From a virus: a stretch of DNA of 24,266 nucleotides. The position numbers and the translations under genes are program-made. Below the pieces are notes generated by a model. That model was not told the origin of the DNA. It did no database searches and was given only the letters and a program-made list of their open reading frames with translations. Location: positions 1 through 24,266 of the IMG/VR virus record IMGVR_UViG_3300027881_000073, one strand, 5' to 3'. The stretch's first letter is position 1; each line of letters begins with the position of its first letter. Positions 6,824 to 13,759 of this stretch are shown here, piece after piece.

Positions 6824-8709
6824 TACTAGACCTAGAGACCACCGCTAACGGTGGCGTAGGCAAGGATAATCCGGAGGCACACTACCCTAACAACAGGGTA
6901 CTGCTGTATGGTTGGATAGGACATGCTGGCATTAAGAGCAGCAGCAAGAGTGACGATCTATTTGAACTTATTGAGAATGTACCCAAGCAAGGTGAGATAC
7001 TCCGCATCATTGGACACAACCTCAAGTTCGACCTCAAGTACCTGATTAAGGAACGTCCGGACTTACCGTGGCATCAGTTCGAGTACTACTGCACCATGTA
7101 CGGTGAGTACAGGCAGAGTGGACACAGGTTCAGGTTCTCCTCACTGGTGGACTCATGTACGAGACACAACATCAAGTTCTCGAAGGGACTGGACCTCGGT
7201 GCTATACTGGCTAGTGGTCTGAAGATGGAAGACATCCCACGCACTGACCTTGAGCCTTACTTGAGGGACGACGTAGGTGCTACCTTCCAACTGTTCCAAG
7301 CACAGCTAGCACACACTGGCTATGATGAGTACATGCACCAGCATGTGCTGCCCCTAGCACACATGGAACTGATCGGACTGAGGGTGGACGTACCGAAGAC
7401 AGCACTACAGATGGGCCAACTGGTAGCTACGGAGAGTTTGCTTAACAAAGAGCTATTCAAGTGGGCCTTCGATAGCTTGCAATGGGACGACGGTACCCCA
7501 CTGGGTGTCAACGACATCAAGTTCACAGCACCACGGTGCGTGTCTTACCTGCTCACTGGTGAGCCAGCAGCAGGGTTCGTCAAGGGTAAGAAGTCAGTGC
7601 AGTTCAAGCCCGGTAAGAATCGTATGCTTGGACCCAAGGCGGTAGCTAAGCTATGGCCCAATGCCAAGGTGACTAACCTTGGATACCCAATGGCTAAGGG
7701 TGTGCTGAATGACATGCCTACTGGTAGCAGGGCAGAAAAATATGTAGAAAAATTATTGGAGTATCGTGCAGCAATAAAACTGTCAAGCACGTACTTCGGC
7801 CCCTTCTTAGAGGAGGCTACACTGGACTATGCCCACCCATATGTACATCCGAAGATGAACATGTGTCAGACAGTGACAGGTAGGCTGAGTAGTAGCAAGC
7901 CCAATGGACAGAACATGCCACCTGAGGCGCGAGAGGTATTCATATCAGAGAATGGTTTGATGATGGAGATTGACTTCAGACAACTGGAGGTGGTGGCACT
8001 CGCTCACTTGAGCAAGGACCCGCAGCTACTGGCTGACATACAGGCAGGAGAGGACATCCACTTCAATACAGGTAAGCATGTCATGGGCTGGAAGGTATCA
8101 GCAGACATGACGAAGCAACAGCGCACGATAGTGAAGAACGTGAACTTCGGACTGATCTATGGGGGTGGTGCGAAGGGACTAGCCGCTAGTACTGGGCAAC
8201 CAGTGAAGCTGATCAAGCAACTGATCAAGGCGTTCTATGATCGCTACCCCGGTGTGTCAGTGTGGCAACGACAGTACTACACTGACATGGTAGGCTTGAT
8301 GAAGCCCTCTCACCTAGAGAACGGCGAGCAAGTGTACTCCTCACTGACACGTGACGGTGTGAGTGGACGCAAGTTCTACTTCACAGAGGGTAGGTCACCT
8401 CAGTGGATACGAGCTAAGACAGGACGAGGCTTCTCATTCAAGCCTACTGAAACAAAGAATTACCCAGTGCAAGGATTTGCAGGTGGGGACATAGTAATGA
8501 CAGCACTGTGGGAGTTGTACTTCCGCATTGCTGGATTGGATCGTACACAGATACGGATGACTGTGCATGATAGCATACTGGTAGACACAGACATGGATCA
8601 ACAACAAGTAGTAGTGATGATGCAAGATGTCTGCGCCGATATTGAACAGCTGTTCGGTCTACCTTTCAAACTGGACTTCGATATACAGTCGGGTCTTTAC
8701 TGGCAGTAA
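6811..8709 (+). CDS. Family A DNA polymerase with 3'-5' exonuclease
   Basis: The 632-residue enzyme has an N-terminal proofreading domain with Exo I DLE (D7, E9), Exo II HNLKFD (D74) and Exo III Y150-x3-D154. The polymerase domain has TGRLSSS (about 356-362), motif A DFRQLE (388-393), the O-helix R438-x3-K442-x3-F446-x3-Y450-G, and motif C HDS (586-588). All catalytic residues are in place. The E. coli position 762 equivalent is Phe (F446). A 5'-3' exonuclease domain is absent, as is usual for phage T7-type enzymes. ATG 6811 has a strong GGGGAGG site and overlaps the helicase gene by 13 bases. This is the replicative polymerase of the phage. Confidence 0.96.
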   Translation: MYDLVLDLETTANGGVGKDNPEAHYPNNRVLLYGWIGHAGIKSSSKSDDLFELIENVPKQGEILRIIGHNLKFDLKYLIKERPDLPWHQFEYYCTMYGEYRQSGHRFRFSSLVDSCTRHNIKFSKGLDLGAILASGLKMEDIPRTDLEPYLRDDVGATFQLFQAQLAHTGYDEYMHQHVLPLAHMELIGLRVDVPKTALQMGQLVATESLLNKELFKWAFDSLQWDDGTPLGVNDIKFTAPRCVSYLLTGEPAAGFVKGKKSVQFKPGKNRMLGPKAVAKLWPNAKVTNLGYPMAKGVLNDMPTGSRAEKYVEKLLEYRAAIKLSSTYFGPFLEEATLDYAHPYVHPKMNMCQTVTGRLSSSKPNGQNMPPEAREVFISENGLMMEIDFRQLEVVALAHLSKDPQLLADIQAGEDIHFNTGKHVMGWKVSADMTKQQRTIVKNVNFGLIYGGGAKGLAASTGQPVKLIKQLIKAFYDRYPGVSVWQRQYYTDMVGLMKPSHLENGEQVYSSLTRDGVSGRKFYFTEGRSPQWIRAKTGRGFSFKPTETKNYPVQGFAGGDIVMTALWELYFRIAGLDRTQIRMTVHDSILVDTDMDQQQVVVMMQDVCADIEQLFGLPFKLDFDIQSGLYWQ

Positions 8710-8720
8710 GAGGAAAGAAA

Positions 8721-9227
8721 ATGCAAGAGCAATTGACAGGTACTATTGATAGTATCTACACCAAGATGGTGAACACCAAGTACGGTGAGAAACCAGTGTA
8801 CCATGCCATGATCAATGGCTTTGATATTAACCTCGGGTTCAAGAACCCGTATGCTGAAGGCGAAACAGTTACCGTAACAGTGGAGAATGGTAAGTATGGA
8901 TACGAGCTGGCTAAAAACCCGCAAGCTGGGGCTACAGCTATCACAGCACCAGCTCAACCAACTGGCCCTAGCGTCGGTCCTAACAGAGCGCCGCCAGCAC
9001 CAGATTTTCCTGTCGCTAAGAACACCAAGGGGATCACGATTGCGAGGCAGAATAGCGGAGGCCACGCATCAAGGATGGTGACAGCACTAATTCATGAGGG
9101 TATAATTAAGAATGAGACGGAGGCAATGCGAGTGTTCTTCGAGTTTGCTTACCAGATCACTGACTTCGCAACGGGACACCGTGAGGTGAAACAAGCTGAA
9201 GCCATCGCAAACTACGAGGGGAAGTAA
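8721..9227 (+). CDS. Replication-associated protein, possible single-strand DNA-binding protein
   Basis: The 168-residue product starts at ATG 8721 after AGAGGAAAG. Residues 1-65 are beta-rich with alternating hydrophobic and Thr/Val residues, compatible with a small OB-fold. Residues 66-100 are a Pro/Ala/Gly-rich flexible linker, and the rest is a helical domain. Position immediately after the polymerase and before a recombination-type nuclease is where phages often keep their single-strand-binding or processivity factor. No acidic C-terminal tip is present, so a classical SSB is not proven. The fold and role are inferences from composition and location. Confidence 0.5.
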   Translation: MQEQLTGTIDSIYTKMVNTKYGEKPVYHAMINGFDINLGFKNPYAEGETVTVTVENGKYGYELAKNPQAGATAITAPAQPTGPSVGPNRAPPAPDFPVAKNTKGITIARQNSGGHASRMVTALIHEGIIKNETEAMRVFFEFAYQITDFATGHREVKQAEAIANYEGK

Positions 9228-9230
9228 GAC

Positions 9231-10130
9231 ATGAAGCCCATAGCTAATCTCACTGACGACATCTATGCCGTACTCGACAGTACGCAAGACCACGAACCTA
9301 GCCCAGACCTAGCAGCAGAGTATGCAATGCGCATAGGTGGGGAGTTTGCAAAGGCTACCCTGAAGCGAGATAAGCCACGAGAGAAGGGCAAGCTGTGGGC
9401 TTCAGACTTAGGTAAGCCCTGCATGAGGCAACATTGGTACAAGTTCAACATGCCTCAAGCAGGTGCTGGCCTTACTGGTAACACCAAGTTCAAGTTCCTC
9501 TACGGTAACATACTAGAGGAGGCCGTGTTGTACATGGCAGAGGAGGCAGGACATGATGTACAAGAGGCCCAGACAAGGGTCGAAGGTGACGTGGAGCGTC
9601 CCAATGGACCCGACTGGGTGGTCTCAGGACGCATTGACTGCATCCTTGATGGTCACCTCGTCGATGTCAAGTCCACCAGTAGTTTCGGATACCAACGCTA
9701 CAAGGATGGTATCCATGCTGGCAATGACTCGTTCGGTTACCTCTGGCAACTCGGGTTCTACTCTAAGTTCGGAGACTTTAAGCATGCTCCGCGTAATAAG
9801 GGATTCGTTTGGATCGACAAGCAGAACGGACACATCAAGTATACGCCATGTTCTACTCCAGACAGAGAGGAGATTCTGCAACGGGCAAGGGACATTGCTG
9901 ATGCTGTGGAGTCAGAGTCCGAACTTGGCATCAGTAGGCATTATGGTCCCGAACCATATGGGAAGTCAGGGAACCTCATACTACCAACAGCCTGCTCTTA
10001 CTGCGACTTTAAGAAAGAGTGTTGGAAAGACAGTAACGGTTCACAAGGACTGCGTACGTTTGCCTACAACCATAAGCCGATTCACTTTGTCAAAGTGATA
10101 CGGGAACCTAAAGTACCGGAGATCAAGTGA
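9231..10130 (+). CDS. Cas4/RecB-type PD-(D/E)XK exonuclease with predicted iron-sulfur cluster
   Basis: The 299-residue protein shows the nuclease core: a conserved Glu in GNILEE (about 96), D136 in SGRIDCILDG, D145-V-K147 and QLGFY with Q173. Four cysteines are placed as in Cas4 and AddB proteins: C64 before the core, and C255-x2-C258-x5-C264 near the C-terminus. These would hold a 4Fe-4S cluster. It probably resects DNA ends during replication, recombination or host DNA breakdown. It lies 3 bases after the previous gene with GAGGGGAAG as its ribosome site. No CRISPR array is present in the window, so a spacer-acquisition role has no local support. Confidence 0.82.
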   Translation: MKPIANLTDDIYAVLDSTQDHEPSPDLAAEYAMRIGGEFAKATLKRDKPREKGKLWASDLGKPCMRQHWYKFNMPQAGAGLTGNTKFKFLYGNILEEAVLYMAEEAGHDVQEAQTRVEGDVERPNGPDWVVSGRIDCILDGHLVDVKSTSSFGYQRYKDGIHAGNDSFGYLWQLGFYSKFGDFKHAPRNKGFVWIDKQNGHIKYTPCSTPDREEILQRARDIADAVESESELGISRHYGPEPYGKSGNLILPTACSYCDFKKECWKDSNGSQGLRTFAYNHKPIHFVKVIREPKVPEIK

Positions 10131-10131
10131 G

Positions 10132-10512
10132 ATGTTAGATGGAAAACAATTCAGAGATGAGAATGAGGAAGCGCAGTACCGCAAGGAGCGCCCTATTGCG
10201 AGAGGATGCTTGGACTACTTTCCAGAGGCGCTGCTGGAAGTGGCGCATTGCTCATTCATTGGCAATCAACAGCACCACGACGACGCACCTCTCCATTGGG
10301 ATAAGGCCAAGAGTACAGATGAAGCAGACGCTCTCGTCCGTCACCTTATGGACCGGGGTGAACGGGATACCGATGGCGTTCGACACTCAGCCAAGGTAGC
10401 ATGGAGAGCACTGGCTATGCTGCAACGTGAGATAGAGGCAGAGCAAGGCAGAGAGAGGTTGAACAAACTAATGCACACGGCACCGCCGTGGGAGGAAGAA
10501 GGTGAAGCGTAA
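10132..10512 (+). CDS. dATP/dGTP diphosphohydrolase-like protein (DUF5664 type)
   Basis: The 126-residue helical protein carries the hallmarks I associate with the phage family named dATP/dGTP diphosphohydrolase N-terminal domain (formerly DUF5664). These are ARGCLDYFPEALLEVA at about 23-38, an HWDKAKST segment near 55, RHLMDRG at 70-76, and D-x-DGVRHSAKVAW at 79-91. Acidic residues E32, E36, D79 and D81 could bind metal as in MazG-type all-alpha pyrophosphatases. It would hydrolyse purine deoxynucleotides and shape the nucleotide pool. Relatives called MazZ serve 2-aminoadenine genomes, but no PurZ is visible here and the family is common without it. The final tail is acidic and overlaps the next gene. 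Confidence 0.75.
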   Translation: MLDGKQFRDENEEAQYRKERPIARGCLDYFPEALLEVAHCSFIGNQQHHDDAPLHWDKAKSTDEADALVRHLMDRGERDTDGVRHSAKVAWRALAMLQREIEAEQGRERLNKLMHTAPPWEEEGEA

Positions 10513-10942
10513 TGTACGAGCATCGGCGCGTCGTAGCAAATTCGAAGATAGAGTGGCTGACTATCTTACAAGCAAGGGAATGTCGTTTACATATGAGACG
10601 TACTCCTATGAGTACGACGAGCCACTACGAAAGAATCTCGCCCGATGTGGTGACTGCGGTAGTACAACCCTACTTCGAACTGGGTGGTACACACCGGATT
10701 TTTTCTTGGCGAACGGCGTTATCATTGAAAGTAAGGGGCGTTTTACCGCATCAGACCGACGGAAAATGGTTGCCGTGCAAGAAAGCCACCCTGATCTTAA
10801 CATCAAAATGTTGTTCATGAGGGACAACAAGATACACAAGAACAGTACGACACTGTACTCGGACTGGTGTATGCAAAACAATTACGAGTTCGCAATAGGC
10901 GAGCCCTTAGCGGAGTGGTTACATGAAAAAGAGTTGGACTAA
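10502..10942 (+). CDS. T7 endonuclease I-like Holliday-junction resolvase
   Basis: A GTG start at 10502 with GGAGG six bases before it gives 146 residues. The PD-(D/E)XK site matches T7 endonuclease I in spacing: an N-terminal Glu (E15), D66 in YTPDF, then E76-S-K78, with ten residues between Asp and Glu and one between Glu and Lys. A basic helix, RFTASDRRKM, follows as in the family. It should resolve branched DNA before packaging and may help break down host DNA. One unusual point is a CGDCG pair at about 49-53 in a longer stretch between E15 and D66. It overlaps both neighbours slightly. Confidence 0.88.
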   Translation: MKRNVRASARRSKFEDRVADYLTSKGMSFTYETYSYEYDEPLRKNLARCGDCGSTTLLRTGWYTPDFFLANGVIIESKGRFTASDRRKMVAVQESHPDLNIKMLFMRDNKIHKNSTTLYSDWCMQNNYEFAIGEPLAEWLHEKELD

Positions 10943-11258
10943 ACGAAACACAACGTTCCTGAATACACCCAGCAGTGGATGTATGGCAGGTGTAATGTGG
11001 AGGGTGGAGTACCATGCACCTAAGGCCATTAAGAAAAGTGAGGAAGATTTCTACGATGCCATTGAGTTGCTCAACAAGAACAGAGCCAAGGCCCGCATGA
11101 ATGGCAGCATCAGGATAAACACCGAAGCACAAGAACACTACGTACACAGCAAGGGCAACCTCAAAGTCTTGCGTAACATGAGAAGGGAACTTGATGCGTT
11201 CGAGGGTTGCTGTGAGCAAGCCTTACTGGACGTGGAGGAAGCAAATGCCGAGAGTTAA
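10923..11258 (+). CDS. Hypothetical protein, 111 aa
   Basis: ATG 10923 lies within the end of the resolvase gene, with a GGAG site upstream. The product is basic in its first half and helical from about residue 37 on, with Glu, Lys and Leu-rich segments suggesting paired helices. No catalytic motif, membrane span or zinc site is evident. It sits between two nucleases and overlaps the second by 14 bases, so it may be a small DNA-metabolism accessory. The family is not recognised. Confidence 0.6.
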   Translation: MKKSWTKRNTTFLNTPSSGCMAGVMWRVEYHAPKAIKKSEEDFYDAIELLNKNRAKARMNGSIRINTEAQEHYVHSKGNLKVLRNMRRELDAFEGCCEQALLDVEEANAES

Positions 11259-12012
11259 ACTACCGATTAAGATGTTGTACTTGGACATAGAGACGACGCC
11301 CCATGAGGGGACGTTCTGGAATCTCTTTCCCAAGTACATCCCGATTAACCAATTGACCAAGTCAACGGAGGTCCTATGCTGGGCAGCTAAGTGGGAGGGT
11401 GAGCGTGAAGTAATCTTCAGACGTACTGGAGACGACGACTTCATTGAGAAGATGCACGAACTCTTGAACGAAGCTGATGCAGTGTGTCACTACAATGGAA
11501 AGTCATTCGACATTAAGCATCTCAACAGGGAGTTTGCCTTGCGAGGTCTATTACCTCCCAGCCCATACGCGCAGGTTGATCTGCTCACTGCTGTACGGCA
11601 ATCCTTCAGGCTTGCCTCGAACAAACTCGACTTCGTTTGTCGCTACTTCGGTCTCGGTGTCAAGGTCAAGCACGTTGGTATAGAGCTGTGGTATGGGTGC
11701 ATGGAAGGTAACGAATCTGATTGGAAGATGATGGAACGGTACAACAAGCGTGACGTAGTGCTGCTACCTCAGCTGTACAAGTTCATGCGTCCTTGGATCA
11801 AGGGACACCCTAACATGGGGCTGCACACTGACCCAGCAGTTGGCAAGCGTACGTGTCCGACCTGTGCTAGTACGAACGTCCAATCAAGGGGCACGTACCG
11901 CACCAAGATATGTAGCTACCGTAGGTACTTCTGTACTGGGTGTGGCACATGGTCAAGGGAACGTAAGCAAGGGTACCCAACAAACGACAACGTATTGACG
12001 AGGGCAAACTAA
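11245..12012 (+). CDS. DEDD-type 3'-5' exonuclease with C-terminal zinc ribbon
   Basis: The 255-residue protein has all RNase H-fold exonuclease motifs: D14-x-E16 in YLDIETT, HYNGKSFD with D89, and Y166-x3-D170 (YNKRD). This is the YprB/predicted 3'-5' exonuclease pattern. Residues 204-233 form a zinc ribbon, C204-x2-C207 and C230-x2-C233, joined by a basic stretch likely to touch nucleic acid. ATG 11245 was chosen over an ATG at 11191 because GGAGGAA sits just upstream and the motifs start soon after. It is separate from the proofreading domain of the polymerase, so it may trim DNA or RNA in a repair or host-degradation step. Confidence 0.83.
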   Translation: MPRVKLPIKMLYLDIETTPHEGTFWNLFPKYIPINQLTKSTEVLCWAAKWEGEREVIFRRTGDDDFIEKMHELLNEADAVCHYNGKSFDIKHLNREFALRGLLPPSPYAQVDLLTAVRQSFRLASNKLDFVCRYFGLGVKVKHVGIELWYGCMEGNESDWKMMERYNKRDVVLLPQLYKFMRPWIKGHPNMGLHTDPAVGKRTCPTCASTNVQSRGTYRTKICSYRRYFCTGCGTWSRERKQGYPTNDNVLTRAN

Positions 12013-12167
12013 TGAGCTTAACTGGACCTGATTGGGTATATCATTGGGATAACCTGAAAGCGTTGGACCCAGATCAACTGGTGTCTGACTTGGATTTAAC
12101 AACAGAACAAATACTGGATGCGTTCCATGAGAAAGCGGAAGAGTTCATCCAAAAGGAGTTCGGATGA
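12012..12167 (+). CDS. Small acidic protein, 51 aa
   Basis: This gene joins its neighbours by TAATG at the start (12010-12014) and ATGA at the end (12164-12167), filling the gap exactly. That is the best argument that it is real. The product is acidic, with a Trp-rich N-terminus and a C-terminal amphipathic helix (DLTTEQILDAFHEKAEEFI region). Short phage proteins with a similar helix are common, but I cannot name a family or a function. Confidence 0.72.
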   Translation: MSLTGPDWVYHWDNLKALDPDQLVSDLDLTTEQILDAFHEKAEEFIQKEFG

Positions 12168-12721
12168 GTCATGTATATTTCATAGGAGACATACACTTTG
12201 GACACTCAGGCATTGAACGCTATAGGACCCAGTTCCCATCTGAAGCAGTCCACCGACAGTACATCATGGATACGTGGAATGACCTCATTACAAAAAGGGA
12301 CGTTGTGTGGGTTATGGGGGATGCCGCGTTCACTCAGGCAGGACTCGACTCACTACACTCGCTATCTGGCAGGAAGATTCTCGTCAGGGGGAACCACGAC
12401 ACACTCCCCACTGAGTCTTACCTTAGGACTTTCGAAGAAGTCCACGGTATCGTCTGCTGGAAAGGACTGTGGCTAACTCATGCGCCTATCCATCCGACCG
12501 AACTGTACGGGCGTTCCAATGTTCATGGACACTGTCACAGGGGAGGCCCTACAGAAGTTGTTTCGAATCTTTCCACCTTTAGGGGTGTCCAACTGGGTCA
12601 GAAAGCGACCTACTTTAACACTTGTGCTGAGCATCTACCAACGAAGTTCGAACCAATAGAGTACCATGCTATGGTAGAGATCATCAAAGGAAGGATCAGA
12701 GATGACACACTCTCGATTTAA
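12164..12721 (+). CDS. Calcineurin-like metallophosphoesterase
   Basis: The 185-residue protein carries the full metallophosphoesterase signature in order: GDIHFGH with D9 and H11, GDAAF with D53, GNHD with N77, H78 and D79, THAPIH with H106, and HGHCH with H121, H123 and H125. These bind two metal ions and hydrolyse phosphoesters. The size matches small phage single-domain phosphoesterases, which are thought to act on nucleotides, RNA ends or phosphoproteins. The substrate cannot be read from sequence. It lies directly after the exonuclease and a 51-residue protein, and overlaps the next gene by 20 bases. Confidence 0.9.
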   Translation: MSHVYFIGDIHFGHSGIERYRTQFPSEAVHRQYIMDTWNDLITKRDVVWVMGDAAFTQAGLDSLHSLSGRKILVRGNHDTLPTESYLRTFEEVHGIVCWKGLWLTHAPIHPTELYGRSNVHGHCHRGGPTEVVSNLSTFRGVQLGQKATYFNTCAEHLPTKFEPIEYHAMVEIIKGRIRDDTLSI

Positions 12722-12962
12722 GTGTGAGAGGCTACGGATAGACCGTGACCATGTGAGGTTCAAGCGCATCTTTGAGATGCGTCAGATAAACACATTGGAA
12801 ACGGTCTTGCTCATGATGGGCATACCTGAAGAATATCGTATGCATTTCGGCCCTGTGTGCAGCATCTCATTCAGTGAGGACTCATACAATGGGTCGTATG
12901 ATGCGTACCAAACATTGACACACCAGAGATTTCAACTGAGGATAAAGATACATGCAAACTAA
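12702..12962 (+). CDS. Hypothetical protein, 86 aa
   Basis: ATG 12702 has an AAGGAAGG site upstream and lies inside the end of the phosphoesterase gene. The product is basic at the N-terminus with helical segments, followed by a mixed, aromatic, beta-like stretch. No motif or membrane span is seen. It is linked by short overlaps to both neighbours in the accessory cluster. I do not recognise it. Confidence 0.6.
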   Translation: MTHSRFKCERLRIDRDHVRFKRIFEMRQINTLETVLLMMGIPEEYRMHFGPVCSISFSEDSYNGSYDAYQTLTHQRFQLRIKIHAN

Positions 12963-13335
12963 GAAATGGTCCATGATAGAGACAGGGACGCAGTTCCTGC
13001 GGGGGCTGCTGACCAGTTTCTTGTCTTATCAATTCGTGTTGCCGTGGTGGGGTATTACCATACCCATTGCGGTCAACCTACAACTGACAGCATACTTTGC
13101 CATCACATCCATTGTGATTGGCTACCTAATAAGGAGGGCTTTCAATGCCTATCTTCGACCTGAGATGCCTAGAGGAAGGGTGCAATCACCAGTGGGCAGC
13201 ATCCAAAGCCTTCAACGAAAGCATACTGTGCCCGATCTGTTACAGCGGGAACACCAAGACACTGATGCCCCGAGTGCAAGGTTTACCTTTGGAACAAGAC
13301 GCGACGAGAGTGGGAAACATCGACAAGAAGATTAA
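12952..13335 (+). CDS. DUF7220-like small membrane protein with overprinted C-terminal tail
   Basis: The first 64 residues fit the phage DUF7220 pattern: a basic start, an SMIETGTQF-type amphipathic helix, a first span near 17-35 with Pro-Trp-Trp-Gly, a second span near 44-60 and an IRRAF end. Family members normally stop there. This frame continues for another 63 hydrophilic, Arg-rich residues. That extension lies exactly over the start of an FmdB-like zinc-ribbon gene in a different frame (from 13145). The membrane half is likely real. The tail may be translated by default with no function of its own. The role is unknown; family members occur widely in phages and prophages. Confidence 0.72.
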   Translation: MQTKKWSMIETGTQFLRGLLTSFLSYQFVLPWWGITIPIAVNLQLTAYFAITSIVIGYLIRRAFNAYLRPEMPRGRVQSPVGSIQSLQRKHTVPDLLQREHQDTDAPSARFTFGTRRDESGKHRQED

Positions 13336-13381
13336 GTCATTCGCCCATGACCGTAGGAAGGGCGGTAAGGACACATCGTGA
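13145..13381 (+). CDS. FmdB-like zinc-ribbon protein
   Basis: The 78-residue product starts with MPIFDLRC and contains C8, C13, C29-x2-C32, followed by a stretch corresponding to the usual end of the ribbon. This is the FmdB regulatory zinc-ribbon layout, with two extra residues in the first knuckle (C-x4-C rather than C-x2-C). The rest is a basic, flexible tail. Such proteins are small nucleic-acid or protein adaptors of uncertain role, and phages often carry them. It overlaps the membrane protein gene by 191 bases in another frame. AAGGAGG just upstream of ATG 13145 supports its translation. Confidence 0.78.
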   Translation: MPIFDLRCLEEGCNHQWAASKAFNESILCPICYSGNTKTLMPRVQGLPLEQDATRVGNIDKKIKSFAHDRRKGGKDTS

Positions 13382-13572
13382 ATACGATCAAGGTAGTCAA
13401 GGGACCACGGTTCAGACAGTCAGTGATAAACAGTAAGGTGGCTTGTGGTTTCTACTGGCCTCCGGAACAATGTATTAAAACATCATCATCATACAGATTG
13501 CACATAAGGAATCGTAATGCGGATAATGAGTTTGATTGGGATATTGTTAATCAGTGCTGGGTGCACGGGTAG
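13378..13572 (+). CDS. Hypothetical protein, 64 aa
   Basis: A GTG start at 13378 overlaps the previous stop (GTGA), with a purine-rich site about 10 bases upstream. The protein is basic, with two Cys residues in the middle and a Trp-containing acidic end. It lacks any recognisable motif. It overlaps the following gene by 56 bases. Coding status rests on the junction and spacing, so confidence is moderate. Confidence 0.5.
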   Translation: MNTIKVVKGPRFRQSVINSKVACGFYWPPEQCIKTSSSYRLHIRNRNADNEFDWDIVNQCWVHG

Positions 13573-13759
13573 CACCAGTATGGCTGAGATAGAGACTGCC
13601 TTCACAGTGTTGGCATCAGACTGTGCCTTCACTCAAGGCATCCTGTACGTCCCACGTAAGCGTGTAGCTAACGCACCACCCACAGTGTGGGAGAAGAAGG
13701 GTGCTATCTGCTGGTACGCTGATGGTACACCACCAAGGGTCATGTCATGGGACAGGTGA
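13517..13759 (+). CDS. Small exported protein, possible lipoprotein
   Basis: ATG 13517 has AAGGA seven bases upstream. The 80-residue product begins with a short positive end, a hydrophobic stretch and ISAGC at residues 12-16, which resembles a lipoprotein signal with Cys16 as the modified residue. The -3 position is Ser rather than Leu, so the lipobox is imperfect. The mature part is about 64 residues with two further Cys and is otherwise unremarkable. Being in the early/middle block and not with the lysis genes, it might act at the cell envelope, for example in superinfection exclusion, but that is speculative. Confidence 0.55.
   Translation: MRIMSLIGILLISAGCTGSTSMAEIETAFTVLASDCAFTQGILYVPRKRVANAPPTVWEKKGAICWYADGTPPRVMSWDR

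Noticed and set aside
8834-8849. CGGGTTC-AA-GAACCCG, resembling a tRNA T-arm
   Set aside because: It lies in frame inside the gene after the polymerase, the loop length is wrong for a T-arm and no other tRNA arms surround it.
9553-10098. 181-codon open frame on the + strand
   Set aside because: It is an alternative frame of the Cas4-like nuclease gene, Ser/Thr-rich with no motif, while the overlapping frame carries all catalytic residues.
9231-10130. CRISPR adaptation system because of the Cas4-like nuclease
   Set aside because: No repeat-spacer array, Cas1 or Cas2 is seen; Cas4-like nucleases are common stand-alone phage recombination enzymes.
10599-10616. Seven-base inverted repeat CGTACTC-CTAT-GAGTACG
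   Set aside because: It is in the resolvase coding region with no gene boundary nearby, so chance is the simplest explanation.
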